Assembly: GCF_001905345.1 (NCBI RefSeq)
Contig: NZ_LFBV01000004.1
Location: 620,001 to 684,000 of the forward strand
Source of the DNA: Streptomyces uncialis
GTDB lineage: Bacteria; Actinomycetota; Actinomycetes; Streptomycetales; Streptomycetaceae
Reading direction: 5' to 3'
DNA: 64,000 nt
Both the position numbers and the translations under genes were made by a program. This document shows, piece after piece, positions 24,791 through 34,065 of the stretch (position 1 is the first letter of the stretch; each line of letters opens with the position of its first letter). The notes under the pieces are model-generated. The model saw only the letters and a list, made by a program, of their open reading frames with translations. It was not told the DNA's origin and did not search any database.

Positions 24791-25318
24791 TCACTTCTCC
24801 TGCGGCTTCTTGGGCGTGTCGAGCGGTACGGGGCGGCCCGGCTGCTCGCCCCCGCGCTCCCTGACATAGCTCTCGGTCGGCACCATCACCTTGCGCCGGA
24901 ACACGCACACCAGCGTCCCGTCCTGCTTGTGGCCCCGGGTCTCGACCTGCACGACACCCCGGTCGCTCTTCGAGCGCGACGGGGTCTTGCCGAGCACGGT
25001 CGACTCGCCGTAGATCGTGTCCCCGTGGAACGTCGGCGCCACATGCCGCAGCGACTCGACCTCCAGATTCGCGAGCGCCTTGCCCGACACATCCGGCACG
25101 GACATGCCCAGCAGCAGCGAGTACACGTAGTTCCCGACGACGACGTTCCTCCCGAAGTCGGTCGCCTCCCGCGCGTAGTTGCTGTCCAGATGCAGCGGAT
25201 GGTGGTTCATGGTGAGCAGACAGAACAGATGGTCGTCGTACTCGGTGACCGTCTTGCCGGGCCAGTGCTTGTACACGGCGCCGATCTCGAACTCCTCGTA
25301 GGTGCGGCCGAACTGCAT
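24791..25318 (-). CDS. MaoC-family hydratase, probable mesaconyl-CoA hydratase
   Basis: A 175-residue hot-dog-fold enoyl-CoA-type hydratase. The conserved patch TMNHHPLHLDSNYAREATDFGR matches the MaoC catalytic Asp/His region. ATG 25318 is preferred because GGAGG lies 9 bp upstream; the GTG at 25327 abuts that site. In the ethylmalonyl-CoA context it should hydrate mesaconyl-CoA to beta-methylmalyl-CoA, the substrate of the lyase encoded 5 bp upstream. Confidence 0.9.
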   Translation of the reverse strand: MQFGRTYEEFEIGAVYKHWPGKTVTEYDDHLFCLLTMNHHPLHLDSNYAREATDFGRNVVVGNYVYSLLLGMSVPDVSGKALANLEVESLRHVAPTFHGDTIYGESTVLGKTPSRSKSDRGVVQVETRGHKQDGTLVCVFRRKVMVPTESYVRERGGEQPGRPVPLDTPKKPQEK

Positions 25319-25323
25319 CGCGC

Positions 25324-26289
25324 TCACACCTCCGGGGCTTCGAAGACGCTGGTGCGCCGCAGCCCCGCGGCCCGGCCCTTGCCCGCCACGACCAGGGCCA
25401 TCTTCCGGGACGCCTCGTCGATCATCTCGTCACCCAGCATCGCCGAGCCCTTCCGCCCGCCCGCCTCCGACGTGTACCAGGCGTACGCGTCCAGGATCAG
25501 CTCGGCGTGGTCGTAGTCCTCCTGCGCGGGTGAGAACACCTCGTTGGCCGCGTCGACCTGACCGGGGTGCAGCACCCACTTGCCGTCGAAGCCGAGCGCG
25601 GCGGCCCGGCCGGCCACCTCACGGAAGCCGTCGACATTCCTGATCTGGAGGTACGGGCCGTCGATCGCCTGGAGCCCATGGGTACGGGCGGCCATCAGGA
25701 TGCGCATCAGGATGTAGTGGTACGCGTCCGCCGGATACCCGGGTGGCTGCTCACCGACGACCAGCGTCCGCATGTTGATGGACGCCATGAAGTCCGCCGG
25801 GCCGAAGATGATGGTCTCGGTCCGCGGCGAGGCGGCGGCGATCGCGTCGACGTTCACCAGGCCCTTGGCGTTCTCGATCTGCGCCTCGATACCGATCCGC
25901 CCGACCTCGAAGCCCATCGTCTTCTCGATCTGCGTCAGCAGCAGGTCCAGCGCCACGATCTGCTGGGCGTCCTGCACCTTCGGCAGCATCACACAGTCCA
26001 GGTTCTGCCCGGCGCCCTCGACCACGGTCACGACATCGCGGTACGTCCACTCGGTCGTCCAGTCGTTGACCCGCACCACCCGGGTCTTGCCGGTCCAGTC
26101 GCCCTCGTTGAGGAACTTGACGATGGTGTGCCGGGCCTCCGGCTTCGCCAGCGGCGCGCAGGCGTCCTCCAGGTCCAGGAACACCTGGTCGGCGGGAAGA
26201 CCCTGGGCCTTCTCCAGGAAACGCGGATTGGAACCCGGCACCGCGAGGCAGGAGCGGCGCGGACGCAGTCGGTTGACGGGGGCGGTCAT
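25324..26289 (-). CDS. HpcH/CitE-like CoA-ester lyase, probable beta-methylmalyl/malyl-CoA lyase
   Basis: 321 residues with the aldolase features RSCLAVPGSNPRFLEKA, FLDLEDACAP (metal-binding Asp/Glu), VRVNDW and the Glu in IEAQIENAKGL. It should split beta-methylmalyl-CoA into glyoxylate and propionyl-CoA. The ATG overlaps the meaA stop by 4 nt. Pathway position is inferred from neighbours; other CitE-like lyases have different substrates. Confidence 0.9.
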   Translation of the reverse strand: MTAPVNRLRPRRSCLAVPGSNPRFLEKAQGLPADQVFLDLEDACAPLAKPEARHTIVKFLNEGDWTGKTRVVRVNDWTTEWTYRDVVTVVEGAGQNLDCVMLPKVQDAQQIVALDLLLTQIEKTMGFEVGRIGIEAQIENAKGLVNVDAIAAASPRTETIIFGPADFMASINMRTLVVGEQPPGYPADAYHYILMRILMAARTHGLQAIDGPYLQIRNVDGFREVAGRAAALGFDGKWVLHPGQVDAANEVFSPAQEDYDHAELILDAYAWYTSEAGGRKGSAMLGDEMIDEASRKMALVVAGKGRAAGLRRTSVFEAPEV

Positions 26290-28313
26290 GCGGGGACCTC
26301 CAGAGGGTCGAGCTTGTTCGCTTTGCGGATCTCGTCGACGATACGGCCGATGATCTCCGTGATACCGAAGTCCTTCGGGGTGAACACGGCGGCCACTCCG
26401 GCCCGCCGCATTTCCCCGGCGTCGCCGCCCGGGATGATCCCGCCGACGATCACCGGTACATCCGCGGCACCGGCCGCGCGCATCCGTTCCAGCACGTCCG
26501 GGACGAGAGCGGTGTGCGACCCCGACAGGATCGACAGCCCCACACAGTGCACGTCCTCCGCCAGCGCCGCGGCCACGATCTGCTCCGGGGTCAGCCGGAT
26601 GCCCTGGTAGACCACCTCGAACCCGGCGTCCCGCGCCCGGACGGCGATCTGCTCGGCGCCGTTGGAGTGCCCGTCCAGACCCGGCTTGCCGACCAGCAGC
26701 CGCAGCCTGCCCGAACCCAGCTCCGCGGCGGTCCGCTCCACCTTCTCCCGGACCAGGGCCATCGGGGTGCCCGCCTCGGCGGTCACGGCCACCGGGGCCG
26801 ACGACACCCCGGTGGGGGCCCGGAACTCACCGAACACCTCCCGCAGCGCCCCGGCCCACTCACCGGTCGTCACCCCGGCCCGGGCGCACTCCAGGGTCGC
26901 CTCCATCAGATTGGCGGTGCCCGCCGCCGCCTCCTTCAGCCGCTCCAGCGCCTTGCACGGACGCGGATGGTTGAACGGCGGCTGATAGCGGGTGTCCCGC
27001 CAGGCGCCGAGCGCCGAGACGACCCGGGCCTCCACCGCCGGGTCCACCGACTGGATCGCCGCGCCGAGATCGGCGGTCAGCGGGTTCGGCTCGGTGGTCT
27101 CGAAGATGTTGACGCCGATGATCTTCTCGTCACCGGACTCGATCCGGGCCCGCCGCTCGGCGTGCGACGCCACCAGCCGCGACTTCAGATACCCCGACTC
27201 GACGGCGGCCATCGCCCCGCCCATCTCCTCGATCCGCGCCATCTCCGCGAGGGAGTCGGTGACCAGCGCGGCCACCTTCTCCTCCACCACGTGCGACCCG
27301 GCGAAGATGTCCTCGTACTCCAGCAGATCCGACTCGTGCGCCAGCACCTGCTGGATACGCAGACTCCACTGCTGGTCCCAGGGCCGGGGCAGCCCCAGCG
27401 CCTCGTTCCACGCGGGAAGCTGCACGGCCCGCGCGCGGGCGTCCTTCGACAGCGTCACCGCGAGCATCTCCAGCACGATCCGCTGGACGTTGTTCTCGGG
27501 CTGCGCCTCGGTCAGCCCCAGCGAGTTGACCTGCACCCCGTAGCGGAACCGGCGCTGCTTGGCGTCCCCGACCCCGTACCGCTCCCGGGTCACCCGGTCC
27601 CAGATGCGGCCGAACGCGCGCATCTTGCACATCTCCTCGATGAACCGGACACCCGCGTTCACGAAGAACGAGATCCGCGCGACGACATCGCCGAACCTCT
27701 CCTCCGGCACCTGACCGCTCGCGCGCACCGCGTCGAGCACCGCGATCGCCGTGCTCATCGCGTACGCGATCTCCTGGACGGGCGTCGCGCCCGCCTCCTG
27801 GAGGTGGTACGAGCAGATGTTGATCGGGTTCCACCGGGGCAGCTGATGGACGGTGTACGCGATCATGTCGGTCGTCAGCCGCAGCGACGGGCCCGGCGGG
27901 AAGACATGGGTGCCGCGGGACAGGTACTCCTTGACGATGTCGTTCTGGGTGGTGCCCTGGAGCCGGGTGACATCGGCGCCCTGCTCCTCGGCGACCACCT
28001 GGTACAGCGCCAGCAGCCACATCGCGGTGGCGTTGATCGTCATCGAGGTGTTCATCCGCTCCAGCGGGATGTCCTGGAACAGCCGCCGCATGTCGCCGAG
28101 GTGGGACACCGGCACACCCACCCGGCCGACCTCACCGCGCGCCAGCACATGGTCGGGGTCGTAGCCGGTCTGGGTCGGCAGGTCGAACGCGACGGACAGG
28201 CCCGTCTGGCCCTTGGCGAGGTTGCGGCGGTACAGCTCGTTGGACGCCTCGGCGGTGGAGTGCCCCGCGTAGGTCCGCATGAGCCACGGCCGGTCCTTGT
28301 GTCGTTCGGTCAT
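26286..28313 (-). CDS. meaA: Ethylmalonyl-CoA mutase, B12-dependent
   Basis: A 675-residue mutase. The N-terminal TIM barrel begins RPWLMRTYAGHSTAEASNEL and binds CoA ester. The C-terminal B12 domain (~540-675) has the cobalt-ligand motif GLDGHSNG, then SILSGSH and GGIIPGGD. It rearranges ethylmalonyl-CoA to methylsuccinyl-CoA. It is the MeaA branch (one chain with both domains, shorter than classical methylmalonyl-CoA mutase large subunit). It lies 26 bp downstream of ccrA. Confidence 0.95.
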   Translation of the reverse strand: MTERHKDRPWLMRTYAGHSTAEASNELYRRNLAKGQTGLSVAFDLPTQTGYDPDHVLARGEVGRVGVPVSHLGDMRRLFQDIPLERMNTSMTINATAMWLLALYQVVAEEQGADVTRLQGTTQNDIVKEYLSRGTHVFPPGPSLRLTTDMIAYTVHQLPRWNPINICSYHLQEAGATPVQEIAYAMSTAIAVLDAVRASGQVPEERFGDVVARISFFVNAGVRFIEEMCKMRAFGRIWDRVTRERYGVGDAKQRRFRYGVQVNSLGLTEAQPENNVQRIVLEMLAVTLSKDARARAVQLPAWNEALGLPRPWDQQWSLRIQQVLAHESDLLEYEDIFAGSHVVEEKVAALVTDSLAEMARIEEMGGAMAAVESGYLKSRLVASHAERRARIESGDEKIIGVNIFETTEPNPLTADLGAAIQSVDPAVEARVVSALGAWRDTRYQPPFNHPRPCKALERLKEAAAGTANLMEATLECARAGVTTGEWAGALREVFGEFRAPTGVSSAPVAVTAEAGTPMALVREKVERTAAELGSGRLRLLVGKPGLDGHSNGAEQIAVRARDAGFEVVYQGIRLTPEQIVAAALAEDVHCVGLSILSGSHTALVPDVLERMRAAGAADVPVIVGGIIPGGDAGEMRRAGVAAVFTPKDFGITEIIGRIVDEIRKANKLDPLEVPA

Positions 28314-28339
28314 GGTGGAGTTCCGCCCCTCAGGTTCCG

Positions 28340-29677
28340 TCAGACGTTCCGGAAGCGGTTGATGGCGTCGAGGTGCTCGGCGCGCATCCGCTCGTCCCGC
28401 ACCCCGAGTCCCTCGGCGGGCGCCAGCGCGAGGACGCCGACCTTGCCCTGGTGGCGGTTGCGGTGCACGTCGTACGCGGCCTGCCCGGTCTCCTCCAGGG
28501 AGTACACCCGCGACAGCGTCGGATGGATCTTTCCCTTCGCGACCAGCCGGTTCGCCTCCCACGCCTCGCGGTAGTTGGCGAAGTGCGAGCCGATGATCCG
28601 CTTGAGCGACATCCACAGGTAGCGGTTGTCGTACTCGTGCCGGTATCCGGACGTGGACGCGCAGGTCACGATCGTGCCGCCCTTGCGGGTCACGTACACG
28701 GACGCGCCGAACGTCTCCCGGCCCGGGTGCTCGAAGACGATGTCCACGTCCTCGCCGCCGGTCAGCTCCCGGATACGTCCGCCGAACCGCTTCCACTCAC
28801 GCGGGTCCTGCTCGTGCTCGTCCCGCCAGAAGCGGTAGTCCTCGGCGGCGCGGTCGATGATCGCCTCGGCGCCCATCGCCCGGCACAGATCCGCCTTCTC
28901 CGGGCTGCTGACGACACAGATCGGGTTGGCGCCCCCGGCGAGCGCGAACTGTGTCGCGTACGAGCCGAGTCCGCCGCTCGCGCCCCAGATCAGGACGTTG
29001 TCGCCCTGCTTCATCCCGGCGCCGTTGCCCGACACGAGCTGCCGGTACGCGGTGGAGTTGACGAGCCCGGGGGCCGCCGCCTCCTCCCAGCTCAGATGGT
29101 CGGGCTTCGGCATCAGCTGGTTGGACTTGACGAGCGCGATCTCGGCGAGGCCGCCGAAGTTGGTCTCGAAGCCCCAGATGCGCTGCTCCGGGTCCAGCAT
29201 GGTGTCGTTGTGCCCGTCGGAGCTCTCCAGCTCGACCGACAGACAGTGCGCGACGACCTCGTCCCCGGGCCGCCAGGCGTTGACCCCGGGTCCGGTGCGC
29301 AGCACCACGCCCGCGAGGTCCGAGCCGATGACGTGGTAGGGCAGGTCATGGCGCCGGCTGAGGTCGCTGAGCCGTCCGTAGCGCTCCAGGAATCCGAAGG
29401 TGGAGAGCGGTTCGAAGATCGAGGTCCACACCGAGTTGTAGTTCACCGAGGAGGCCATGACGGCCACCAGTGCCTCACCCGGCCCGAGCTCGGGCACGGG
29501 GACCTCGTCCAGATGGAGCGACCTGCGGGGGTCCTTCTCGCTGGTGGTGAGGCCCGCGAACATCTCCGTCTCGTCCTTGTGGACGGTGATCGCGCGGTAC
29601 GACTCCGGGATGCGCAGGGCCGCGAAGTCGGCGGCCGTACTGTCCTGCGACTGGATCGCGTCCAGGATTTCCTTCAC
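28340..29677 (-). CDS. ccrA: Crotonyl-CoA carboxylase/reductase
   Basis: A 445-residue MDR-superfamily enzyme. It has the N-terminal GroES-like domain, IGSDLAGVV, the NADPH fold NVLIWGASGGLGSYATQFAL and the Ccr-specific VNYNSVWTSIFEP. It reductively carboxylates crotonyl-CoA to ethylmalonyl-CoA using NADPH and CO2, feeding both acetate assimilation and polyketide extender supply. The start is GTG with GGAGG 8 bp upstream. It heads the five-gene ethylmalonyl-CoA run, with operator-like repeats upstream and a TetR gene beyond them. Confidence 0.96.
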   Translation of the reverse strand: MKEILDAIQSQDSTAADFAALRIPESYRAITVHKDETEMFAGLTTSEKDPRRSLHLDEVPVPELGPGEALVAVMASSVNYNSVWTSIFEPLSTFGFLERYGRLSDLSRRHDLPYHVIGSDLAGVVLRTGPGVNAWRPGDEVVAHCLSVELESSDGHNDTMLDPEQRIWGFETNFGGLAEIALVKSNQLMPKPDHLSWEEAAAPGLVNSTAYRQLVSGNGAGMKQGDNVLIWGASGGLGSYATQFALAGGANPICVVSSPEKADLCRAMGAEAIIDRAAEDYRFWRDEHEQDPREWKRFGGRIRELTGGEDVDIVFEHPGRETFGASVYVTRKGGTIVTCASTSGYRHEYDNRYLWMSLKRIIGSHFANYREAWEANRLVAKGKIHPTLSRVYSLEETGQAAYDVHRNRHQGKVGVLALAPAEGLGVRDERMRAEHLDAINRFRNV

Positions 29678-29917
29678 GGTGTTGCCTCCGGCGAAGCGGT
29701 GCCCCCTCGAAGGGGGACAGAAGGGATCGCGTGGGGCCCCTGTGACAGGGGTGCAGCGTATGGATGGTCTGCCGTCGGTCCGGCGGAGGTGCGGGGCGCT
29801 GGTGGCGCGGAGGTTGCCTGTGACGCAGGCGTCCGGGCGCGTGGGCGGGTGCTCACGGGGACAGCCGGCCTTACGAAGGTGCTCCGCACGCCGGCCGCCC
29901 GGACCATTTCAACGTAA

Positions 29918-29932
29918 TGGCACGCCGTGCCA
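29918..29932. promoter_or_regulatory. Operator-like palindrome TGGCACGCCGTGCCA upstream of ccrA
   Basis: A perfect 15-bp palindrome with a single central base. A second half-site (GCGTGCCAAG) repeats ~16 bp further right. The size and symmetry suit a TetR-type dimer, and a TetR gene lies 270 bp away. Confidence 0.6.
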
Positions 29933-29963
29933 AGTCGCAAGACACTGCGTGCCAAGACTTTCT

Positions 29964-29993
29964 CTCATTTGGGTTACGCGTCCCACAAATGAG
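29964..29993. promoter_or_regulatory. Inverted repeat CTCATTTG-N14-CAAATGAG upstream of ccrA
   Basis: Perfect 8-bp arms, AT-rich for this genome, with 14 bp between. It could be a second operator or a hairpin closing the TetR transcript. Confidence 0.5.
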
Positions 29994-30204
29994 CGATGAT
30001 CGATCGTTCGGGCCTCTGACGTGGCCGTTCGGGCGGTTCAGGGGGTGCGTGAAGGGCTCCGCGAGGGGGCGCACAAGGCGAGAGGCGCCCCCTCGGGGAC
30101 GCCTCGTCACTGCCTTCACTGTCTTTTGAGTACTCCGGGGCCGTTCCCGGAACCGCTTCACGGGTGGCGGCGGACGGTGGCCCGCCGCGTGGGACCGGGA
30201 CCGG

Positions 30205-31011
30205 TCAGCGGCCGCGCAGCGCGGACTCGATCGTCCGCATGACCTCGTCCAGGGGCGCGTCCGTCCGGGCGACGGCCACCAGGACCTCGCCCCGCGCGGA
30301 CTGCGCCGACGAGACCTCCACGGGCCGTCCCGCCCCGATCCCCGTCCCGAACGTCCTGCGGACGATCGCGAAGGCGCGGTCGAGCTGGGTCTCCACGTCC
30401 CCCTCGCCGCCGGCCCGCAGCCAGCGCCGCAGCACATGGTTGTGCGCCGTGACCACGGCGGACGCCGCCACCTCCGCGAGCAGCGGGTCGTCGTTGCCGT
30501 CGTGGTGGGCCTGCTCGTCGAAGTGGGCGAGCAGATAGCGGGTGAAGAGCCGCTCGTACCGGGCGACGGAGGCGATCTCCCGCTCCCGCAGGGTCGGTAC
30601 CTCACGGGTGAGCCGGTAGCGCTCCACGGACACGGCGGGGGACGCCGCGTACATCTTCATGACCTCTTTGATGCCCCGGCACACCGTGTCGAGCGGATGC
30701 TCGTGCGGCGGGGCGGCGTTGAGGACGGCCTCGGCGCGGATCAGGGTGTCGTCGTGGTCCGGGAAGATCGCCTCTTCCTTGGACCGGAAGTGCCGGAAGA
30801 ACGTCCGCCGCGCGACCCCGGCCGTCGCGGCGATCTCGTCGACCGTGGTCGCCTCGTACCCCTTGGTCGCGAAGAGCTCCATCGCGGCCGTCGCCAGCTC
30901 CCGGCGCATCTTCAGCCGCTGGGCGGCGGCCCGGGTCCCGGCCGCGCTCTCGGGCACTTCGGACACTGCGGTACGGGGCGGACGGCGGCCTGGATCCGCG
31001 GACTGGGACAT
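30205..31011 (-). CDS. TetR-family regulator
   Basis: 268 residues. The N-terminal HTH reads AAMELFATKGYEATTVDEIA, then AGVARRTFFRHFRSKEEAI, as in TetR proteins; the C-terminal ~190 residues form the ligand domain. The ATG at 31011 is taken; ATG 31029 would add six residues and neither has a strong ribosome-binding site. It lies between ccrA and the 3-hydroxyacyl-CoA dehydrogenase on the same strand. It is the obvious candidate to bind the palindromes before ccrA, perhaps sensing an acyl-CoA; that is inference. Confidence 0.9.
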   Translation of the reverse strand: MSQSADPGRRPPRTAVSEVPESAAGTRAAAQRLKMRRELATAAMELFATKGYEATTVDEIAATAGVARRTFFRHFRSKEEAIFPDHDDTLIRAEAVLNAAPPHEHPLDTVCRGIKEVMKMYAASPAVSVERYRLTREVPTLREREIASVARYERLFTRYLLAHFDEQAHHDGNDDPLLAEVAASAVVTAHNHVLRRWLRAGGEGDVETQLDRAFAIVRRTFGTGIGAGRPVEVSSAQSARGEVLVAVARTDAPLDEVMRTIESALRGR

Positions 31012-31165
31012 GCCACGAACGTACTCCATCGGACCGGGGGAACGCGCACGTCCCCGCCCCGCGGGACGATCCGCCGGGCTCCTCCCCGGGGCTGCGGCGA
31101 CGGGTACCGGGACGGACTGCCACGGGCCGGGCGGCCCGCCCCGGCCCGTGGCCGCGCCCGGCGGG

Positions 31166-32995
31166 TCAGCGGCGGGCATGTTCGCGGAAGCCGCGGCCCG
31201 TCTTGCGGCCGAGGCATCCGGCGGCGACCAGATGCTCCAGCAGCGGCGCGGGCGCGAGCCCGGGGTCACGGAACTCGCGGTGCAGCACCTTCTCGATGGC
31301 CAGTGACACATCCAGCCCGACCACGTCGAGGAGTTCGAAGGGGCCCATCGGGTAGCCGCCGCCGAGCCGCATCGCGGCGTCGATGTCGTCGAGCGTCGCG
31401 TAGTGCTCCTGGACCATCTTGACGGCGTTGTTGAGGTACGGGAACAGCAGCGCGTTCACGATGAACCCGGCGCGGTCGCCGCAGTCGACGGGGTGCTTGC
31501 GGATCGTCGCGCAGACCTCGCGGACCGTCGCGTGGACCTCGTCGGAGGTGAGCACGGTCCGCACGACCTCGACCAGTTTCATCGCGGGCGCCGGGTTGAA
31601 GAAGTGCATCCCCACCACGTCCTCCGGGCGGGAGGTGGCACGGGCGCAGGCGACGACGGGCAGCGACGAGGTGGTGGTGGCGAGGACCGCGCCCGGCTTG
31701 CACACCTCGTCCAGCGCGGCGAACAACCGCCGCTTGACCTCCAGGTCCTCGGCGACGGCCTCGATCGCCAGATCGACCCCGGCGAACGCGTCGTACGTCC
31801 CGGCGGGCGTGATCCGGTCCAGCGCCCCGGCGGCGGCCCCGGCGCTCATCCGGCCCCGGTCCACCGACCGGGCCAGCGACTTGCCGATCCGCGCCTTCGC
31901 GATGTCGGCCTTCTCCTGGCCCCGGGCCGCGAGCACCACCTGGTACCCGGCCTTCGCGAAGACCTCCGCGATCCCCGAGGCCATCGTCCCGGACCCGGCG
32001 ACCCCCACCGAACGCACCTCGCGCCCGGGGACGGCGGACGCCCCGCCCCGGCCGGGCGTGAGCGCGTCGGGCACCACCGCGGCGCTGTCCGGCTCCTCGT
32101 ACGTGTAGAAACCGCGGCCCGCCTTGCGGCCGGTCAGCCCCGCCGCGGCGAGATGCCCCAGGATCGGCGCGGGGGCGTGCAGCCGGTCGTGGGAGGCCGC
32201 GTACATCGCGTCGAGCACGGTGCGGGCGGTGTCGATCCCGATCATGTCGAGCAGGGCGAGCGGCCCCATCGGCAGTCCGCACCCCAGCCGCATCGCCGCG
32301 TCGATGTCCTCACGGCTCGCGTACTTCGCCTCGTACATCGCCGCGGCCTGGTTGAGATAGCCGAACAGCAGCCCGTCCGCGACGAACCCGGGCCGGTCGC
32401 CCACGGCGACGGGCTCCTTGCCGAGTTCGACGGCGAGGTCCGTGACGGCGGCGACCGCCTCCGGTGACGTGAGCACCGAGGACACCACCTCGACCAGTCG
32501 CATCGCGGGCGCCGGGTTGAAGAAGTGCAGCCCGAGGACGCGTTCGGGGCGGGCGGACTCGGCGGCCAGCCGGGTCACGGACAACGCGTTGGTGCCGGTC
32601 GCGAGGATGGTGTCGGGGCGCACGATCGCGTCGAGCTCCCGTATCACCCGCTGCTTGGCCGCATAGGACTCGGGGACCACCTCGATCACGAGATCCGCGT
32701 CGGCCACCGCCCGCAGATCGGTGGTGGCGCGGAACCGGGCCAGCGCCCCGGCGCGTTCGGCCTCGGTGAGCCGCCCGCGGCGCACCGCGTGGGCGGTGGC
32801 CGCCTCCAGGGCGCTGACGGCGCGCGCGGCGGCCGGTTCGGTGAGGTCCACACCGATGACCTCACGGCCGGCGCGGGTCAGCACCTCGGCGATACCGGTG
32901 CCCATCGTGCCGAGGCCGATCACGGCGACGGTACGCAGGGGACCGGGTGACGGTGCGGAGGGGGAGAGGGACGGCGGGGACAGGGGAGCGGCCAT
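31166..32995 (-). CDS. Tandem-duplicated 3-hydroxyacyl-CoA dehydrogenase
   Basis: 609 residues made of two copies of the 3-hydroxybutyryl-CoA dehydrogenase fold (about 20-300 and 325-609). Each has a Rossmann motif (VIGLGTMGTGIAEV; VAGSGTMASGIAEV) and HFFNPAPAM-[RK]-LVEVV with catalytic His157/Glu169 and His464/Glu476. The second copy keeps Ser443 and Asn514. In the first, the matching positions are Asn136 and Asp207, so it may be weakly active or altered. The likely role is acetoacetyl-CoA/3-hydroxybutyryl-CoA interconversion feeding crotonyl-CoA to Ccr. Confidence 0.9.
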   Translation of the reverse strand: MAAPLSPPSLSPSAPSPGPLRTVAVIGLGTMGTGIAEVLTRAGREVIGVDLTEPAAARAVSALEAATAHAVRRGRLTEAERAGALARFRATTDLRAVADADLVIEVVPESYAAKQRVIRELDAIVRPDTILATGTNALSVTRLAAESARPERVLGLHFFNPAPAMRLVEVVSSVLTSPEAVAAVTDLAVELGKEPVAVGDRPGFVADGLLFGYLNQAAAMYEAKYASREDIDAAMRLGCGLPMGPLALLDMIGIDTARTVLDAMYAASHDRLHAPAPILGHLAAAGLTGRKAGRGFYTYEEPDSAAVVPDALTPGRGGASAVPGREVRSVGVAGSGTMASGIAEVFAKAGYQVVLAARGQEKADIAKARIGKSLARSVDRGRMSAGAAAGALDRITPAGTYDAFAGVDLAIEAVAEDLEVKRRLFAALDEVCKPGAVLATTTSSLPVVACARATSRPEDVVGMHFFNPAPAMKLVEVVRTVLTSDEVHATVREVCATIRKHPVDCGDRAGFIVNALLFPYLNNAVKMVQEHYATLDDIDAAMRLGGGYPMGPFELLDVVGLDVSLAIEKVLHREFRDPGLAPAPLLEHLVAAGCLGRKTGRGFREHARR

Positions 32996-34065
32996 CGCGG
33001 GACTCCAAGGGTACGAGTGACGGCTGACGGGCGCGGGGTCGCCGTACCTGGTACGGGCGCCGTGCGCGCGGGAGTTGCTGGGGTGGCCGGGCCGCCGCGC
33101 TCGGCGGCCCGCGCGGGTCGCGTGCAGCGGACCCGGTGGGGAAGCGACGCGCCCTGTCCCGAGCCGCGTCGTGCGAAGATGCCCCGGTAACCGGTGTCGC
33201 CACCGGACCGAACTGCGCTCCCTGCGGCTGCGTCACCAGGCCGTCGGGAGGAGTGCCGCGGGAGGTTGTCCCGCTCGCCCGAGCTTAACCGGCCAGTAAC
33301 AACCGCGCCAGCCCCCCGCCCCACGGGTCGCCTTCGCTTGCGCCTCCGGGTGCCGCCCCCCGCTGCCGCTCCTCGACTGCGGCCCGGTTCTCGCCCTCGC
33401 GCAGTTCCCCGCGCCCCGGGGTCTGCGGTCCTGCCCGTACCTGTTCCGGTGCGCGTTGCCCGTGGGTGCGCAGTTCCCCGCGCCCCTTCAGGGCACCCCC
33501 TGTTGCCTCCCGCAGCAGAGCGGCTGCGGGAGGCGAGAGCCCAAAGGAGCGCGAGAAACCGCGCACCCCGTGAGTACCCGCACAGGAACAGGTGCGCCCA
33601 GGAGTGGAACCCCAGGGGCGCGAGGAACTGCGCACCCACGTCCGTACCCGCACGGGAACAGGTACGTCCAGGAATGGAACCCCAGGGGCGCGAGGAACTG
33701 CGCACCCCGTGAGTGCCCGCGCAGGAGCAGGTACGTCCAGGAGTGTGCCCCAAAGGGGCGCGGGGAACTGCGCACCCACGTCCGTACCCGCAGGGGAACA
33801 GGTACGCCCAGGAATGGAACCCCAGGGGCGCGAGGAACCGCGCACCCCGTGAATACCCGCACAGGAACAGGTACGCCCAGAGGTGTGCCCCAAAGGGGCG
33901 CGGGGAACTGCGCACCCACGGGCAACCCGCACAGGAACAAGTACGCCCAGAGGTGGAACCCCAGGAGCGCGAGGAACCGCGCACCCACAGGCGGCCCGCC
34001 GCATCGCGCAGAGGCGGGGGACCCGAACAGCCAAAGGCCCAGCGCCGGCGTCTACGCTCTGGCGC
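32996..34065. repeat. Repeat cluster 3: longest array, with 70-bp tandem units
   Basis: There is no gene in this 1.07-kb divergent gap. Reverse cores lie at 33399-33417 and 33468-33487. An 11-bp stem-loop (33505-33515/33524-33534) follows, then seven forward units at 33545, 33614, 33684, 33754, 33824, 33894 and 33963. The spacing is 69-70 bp throughout. Promoters for the dehydrogenase (left) and HEAT protein (right) must lie outside or within the array. Confidence 0.9.
33505..33534. repeat. Central stem-loop at the orientation switch of cluster 3
   Basis: GCCTCCCGCAG and CTGCGGGAGGC are perfect 11-bp inverted arms with an 8-bp loop, placed exactly where the array changes from reverse to forward copies. 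Confidence 0.8.

Larger units (their letters stand above)
29678..30204. other. Regulatory intergenic region upstream of ccrA
   Basis: 527 bp with no gene between the TetR stop and the ccrA start. It contains a less GC-rich core (~29905-30005) with the two inverted repeats described separately, presumably the ccrA promoter. The right-hand 200 bp show nothing I recognise. Confidence 0.6.

Noticed and set aside
33545..33985. Regularly spaced repeats suggesting a CRISPR array
   Set aside because: The 50-bp segments between cores are themselves similar to each other, orientation flips at a stem-loop, and no cas genes are present.
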